DNA of 64,000 bases from Candidatus Kouleothrix ribensis (GTDB taxonomy: Bacteria; Chloroflexota; Chloroflexia; Chloroflexales; Roseiflexaceae): contig JADKGW010000002.1 in NCBI GenBank assembly GCA_016722075.1, positions 1,116,001-1,180,000 of the forward strand, in the 5' to 3' direction. A program made the translations under genes and the position numbers. Shown here in pieces: positions 61,972 through 64,000 of this stretch (its first letter is position 1; each line of letters opens with the position of its first letter). The notes under the pieces are model-generated. The model was not told the DNA's origin and did no database searches. It saw only the letters and a list, made by a program, of their open reading frames with translations.

Positions 61972-62004
61972 TGGAGTGCCCGGCCCTAGTGCCGGGGCAC
62001 TCCA
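61972..62004. terminator. Hairpin after the CysRS-like gene
   Basis: TGGAGTGCCCGGC (61972-61984) pairs with GCCGGGGCACTCCA (61991-62004) with one bulged base and a six-base loop. It is about 70 bases downstream of the minus-strand ligase stop. No T-run is visible. Confidence 0.5.
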
Positions 62005-62074
62005 CAGCACGTGCTGCCACAGGCCCCAGGGAGCTGCGATTGTGCTGACGCTGCTGAAGTAAGGCCGGCAGCGG

Positions 62075-63277
62075 CTAACTGGCGGCCCAGAAACCGAAGA
62101 TGCGCGCCATATCGCGCAGCGCCGCCTGCGCCGCCGACACATCGCGGTGCTCGTGGTCGGCAGCCAGGATCGCCTGCGCAAGCTGATCGATCAGCGCGAG
62201 CGCGGTGGGCGTTTGCAGGTCGTCGTCGAGTGCGGCCAGGTACGCCGCGCGCTCGTGCGCCCCGTCGAGCGTGGCGCTGGCACTGCCGCCGGGGGCGGCC
62301 AACGCCGCGCGCAGCCGGGCGACGGAGGCCTCGGCGGCTACCACGCCGGCGCGCTCGTAATGAAAGTCGTCGCGATAGGGAAATGAGAGCAAGTACCAGC
62401 GCAGCGCGTCGGCGCTATGTTCTGTAAGCGCCTGGCGGATGAAAACCATATTGCCGAGCGATTTGCTCATCTTCTGGCCGCCGAGGTAGGCCATGCCGCC
62501 ATGCATCCAGAAGCGCACGAATGGCCGCTTACCGCTATACGCCTCGGTCTGCGCGATCTCGGAAGGATGGTGCGGGAAGATCAGGTCGCGGCCGCCACCG
62601 TGGATGTCGATCTGCTCGCCCAGGTAGCGCGTCGACATGGTTGTACACTCGATATGCCAGCCGGGCCGGCCCGGCCCCCACGGGCTATCCCAGGTCGGCT
62701 CGCCGGGGGCACACACCTGCCAGAGCACGAAATCGAGCGGATCGCGCTTGTGCGGGTCGTCGGGAATATTGCCGCGCTCATTAGCGGTTTTCAGCATTTC
62801 GGCGTAGCCCAGCCGGGGCATGGCACCATAGTTGGGGGTGGCCGAGATATTGAAGTAGACATTGCCGCCGCGCGCGTAGGCCTGGCCCTGCGCGATCAGC
62901 CGCTCGATGATTGGGATCATCAGCCCAATCTCGTCGGAGGCCTTGGGGAAAAAGGTTGGTGCGAGCAGATTTAGATCGCGGCAATCTTGTACGAACTGCG
63001 CGGTCTCGCGCTGCGCCAGCTCGTCCCAGGCGATCATGTCGCGCGCGGCGCGCTCGAACAGCGGCGTATCGACATCGGTGATATTCTGGCAGTAGCGCAC
63101 ATCGGCGCCCTGATAGCGCAGATAGCGGATCAGCAGGTCGAAGATCAGAAACGTATGAGCATGACCGACATGAGTCGTGTCGTATGGCGTAACGCCGCAT
63201 ACATACAACGTCAGCGGGCGATCGTTGGGGATCGCCAGTTCGGCCTTACGCCCGCTGAGTGTGTCAAATAGTTGCAT
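62075..63277 (-). CDS. Cysteinyl-tRNA synthetase/MshC-like ligase
   Basis: This 400-residue class I ligase has the zinc-site cysteine and HIGH motif in YVCGVTPYDTTHVGHAHTFL, ECTTMSTRYLG and FPHHPSEIAQ with further zinc ligands, and KMSKS in GGQKMSKSLGNMVF. It is about 60 residues shorter than typical CysRS. TPYD after the first cysteine and DTPLFERAARD resemble the mycothiol ligase MshC, while GKRPFVRFWMHGGM resembles CysRS. It activates cysteine either way; which acceptor is uncertain. Its ATG overlaps the upstream phosphatase gene by 14 bases. Confidence 0.82.
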   Translation of the reverse strand: MQLFDTLSGRKAELAIPNDRPLTLYVCGVTPYDTTHVGHAHTFLIFDLLIRYLRYQGADVRYCQNITDVDTPLFERAARDMIAWDELAQRETAQFVQDCRDLNLLAPTFFPKASDEIGLMIPIIERLIAQGQAYARGGNVYFNISATPNYGAMPRLGYAEMLKTANERGNIPDDPHKRDPLDFVLWQVCAPGEPTWDSPWGPGRPGWHIECTTMSTRYLGEQIDIHGGGRDLIFPHHPSEIAQTEAYSGKRPFVRFWMHGGMAYLGGQKMSKSLGNMVFIRQALTEHSADALRWYLLSFPYRDDFHYERAGVVAAEASVARLRAALAAPGGSASATLDGAHERAAYLAALDDDLQTPTALALIDQLAQAILAADHEHRDVSAAQAALRDMARIFGFWAAS

Positions 63278-64000
63278 AAGTGATCGCTTGGTCCTCCTCT
63301 AGGCTGCTGCTCTCCGCCACGATCGACGGGCGCACCGCGACGATCGTGATGTCGTCGTGCTGCTCCATCGCGCCCATATGCTGCTGCACGCGCTCTAACA
63401 CCAGCTCGACCAGGGCGTGTACATCGGCTGGCTGGGCCTCGGCGATCGTGGCCTCGAGCCGATCGAAGCCGAACAGCTGGCTTTCGGCGTCGTGGGCCTC
63501 GACCACGCCATCGCTCAGCAGCAGCAGCATATCGCCCGGCTCGAACGAGACCGTCTGCTCGTGGTAGCGCGCGCCGGCGAACGCGCCCAGCGGCAGGCCG
63601 CCCACCTCGATGAAGGTGCTGCCGTGCTGGGTCACGTGCATAGGCGCGATCATGCCGGCGTTGGCCACGCGCAGCGTGCGCTCGCGCGGGTCGATCACTA
63701 CGAATAGGAGTGCGGCGTTCATGTGGTTGGCGCGCAGGCGTGGCGCGAGCAGGTTATTGAGTGCGGTGAGCACCTGGGCCGGGTGCTCGATCTGGCGGCC
63801 CTGCGACTCGACAGCGCTCGAGGTCAGCGCCATCAGCAGCGCCGCACCCACACCCTTCCCCGAGATATCGCCGATCGCAATCGCGGCGCGGCCCTCGGAC
63901 ATCGCCAGGTACGAGTAGAAGTCGCCGCCGACCTCGTAGGCCGGCAATGATCGGCCATATACCGCAATCTCGTCGCCGTTCCAGGGTGGGCGGTCGGGCA
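63264..64000 (-). CDS. PP2C/SpoIIE-type serine phosphatase, 5' partial
   Basis: The frame is open through the right edge; no start is needed at 63947. Visible are PAYEVGGDFYSYLAMSEGRA, GDISGKGVGAALLMAL with metal-binding Asp, VANAGMIAPMHV, DMLLLLSDGVVEA and QHDDITIVAVR, all hallmarks of the RsbU/SpoIIE class. These enzymes dephosphorylate anti-anti-sigma (STAS) proteins. Sensor domains are probably encoded beyond the window. The STAS protein at 2884-3714 is a possible but unproven substrate. It is coupled to the ligase gene by overlap. Confidence 0.92.
   Translation of the reverse strand, partial: PDRPPWNGDEIAVYGRSLPAYEVGGDFYSYLAMSEGRAAIAIGDISGKGVGAALLMALTSSAVESQGRQIEHPAQVLTALNNLLAPRLRANHMNAALLFVVIDPRERTLRVANAGMIAPMHVTQHGSTFIEVGGLPLGAFAGARYHEQTVSFEPGDMLLLLSDGVVEAHDAESQLFGFDRLEATIAEAQPADVHALVELVLERVQQHMGAMEQHDDITIVAVRPSIVAESSSLEEDQAITYATI

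Overview
The window is a GC-rich bacterial chromosome segment with dense, short-spaced genes on both strands. Gene content (OppA-F, proB/proA without proC, eukaryotic-type UDP-glucose pyrophosphorylase, kinase-FHA protein, bacterial alpha-2-macroglobulin, membrane FtsH-like ATPase, LPXTG surface proteins) and codon style fit a Chloroflexota genome, most likely class Chloroflexia (Roseiflexaceae-like). This is inferred from gene families; no rRNA or other marker is present to confirm it. No tRNA, rRNA, CRISPR array, transposase or prophage was recognised.

Layout. 1-1500: two tandem surface proteins sharing a near-identical domain, one with LPKTG and one with a cupredoxin domain. 1538-5270 (minus): c-di-AMP receptor-like protein, glycosyltransferase, STAS protein, glycosyltransferase. 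5456-9458: GAF/PAS histidine kinase, YigZ protein and cysteine desulfurase. 9702-16078 (minus): complete oligopeptide ABC importer operon with hairpins between genes. 16788-19625 (minus): orphan McrB-like ATPase and UGPase. 19873-24088: MocR/PhzF pair, Lrp regulator with a small membrane protein, and a DMT transporter. 24489-28827: homoserine dehydrogenase, threonine dehydratase-like enzyme, and a MerR/GyrI-like/DinB operon. 28924-29998 (minus): response regulator apparently split from its C-terminal domain by a frameshift. 30666-34942: second threonine dehydratase, SCP2 protein, two SH3 proteins and an MFS transporter. 34992-41483 (minus): DoxX-like protein, NmrA-like oxidoreductase, ECF41 sigma factor, proA, proB, OmpR-type regulator, J-domain/thioredoxin fusion. 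41959-54388: alpha-2-macroglobulin-like protein, glycoside hydrolase, HEAT protein, ABC-2 permease, TerC, Ser/Thr kinase-FHA and PurQ. 54697-64000: solute-binding protein, NTF2-like membrane protein, FtsH-like ATPase, two nucleotide-sugar genes, CvpA-like protein, CysRS/MshC-like ligase and a PP2C phosphatase that runs off the right edge.

Regulation visible in sequence. An ECF41-type promoter (TGTCACA-N16-CGTC) precedes the oxidoreductase next to the ECF41 sigma gene. A TTGACT-N19-TATGAT promoter with the MerR-type 19-bp spacer precedes the MerR gene. An 8-bp-arm palindrome precedes the MocR gene, and a 5-bp-arm palindrome sits at the predicted start of the Lrp transcript. Back-to-back sigma-70 promoters serve the c-di-AMP receptor and histidine kinase genes, and the sugar reductase at 58859 is predicted to be leaderless.

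The most unusual material is intergenic. A dispersed palindromic element of about 135-175 bp, with terminal inverted repeats and a conserved central hairpin, occurs at 24304-24477, 30272-30448 and 50727-50860, with partial relatives next to the first two copies. Separate very long perfect hairpins with a GGC-TTT-GCC apex lie at 50657-50701 and 54536-54582. Short tandem or inverted repeats fill each gap in the proB-proA-sigma cluster.
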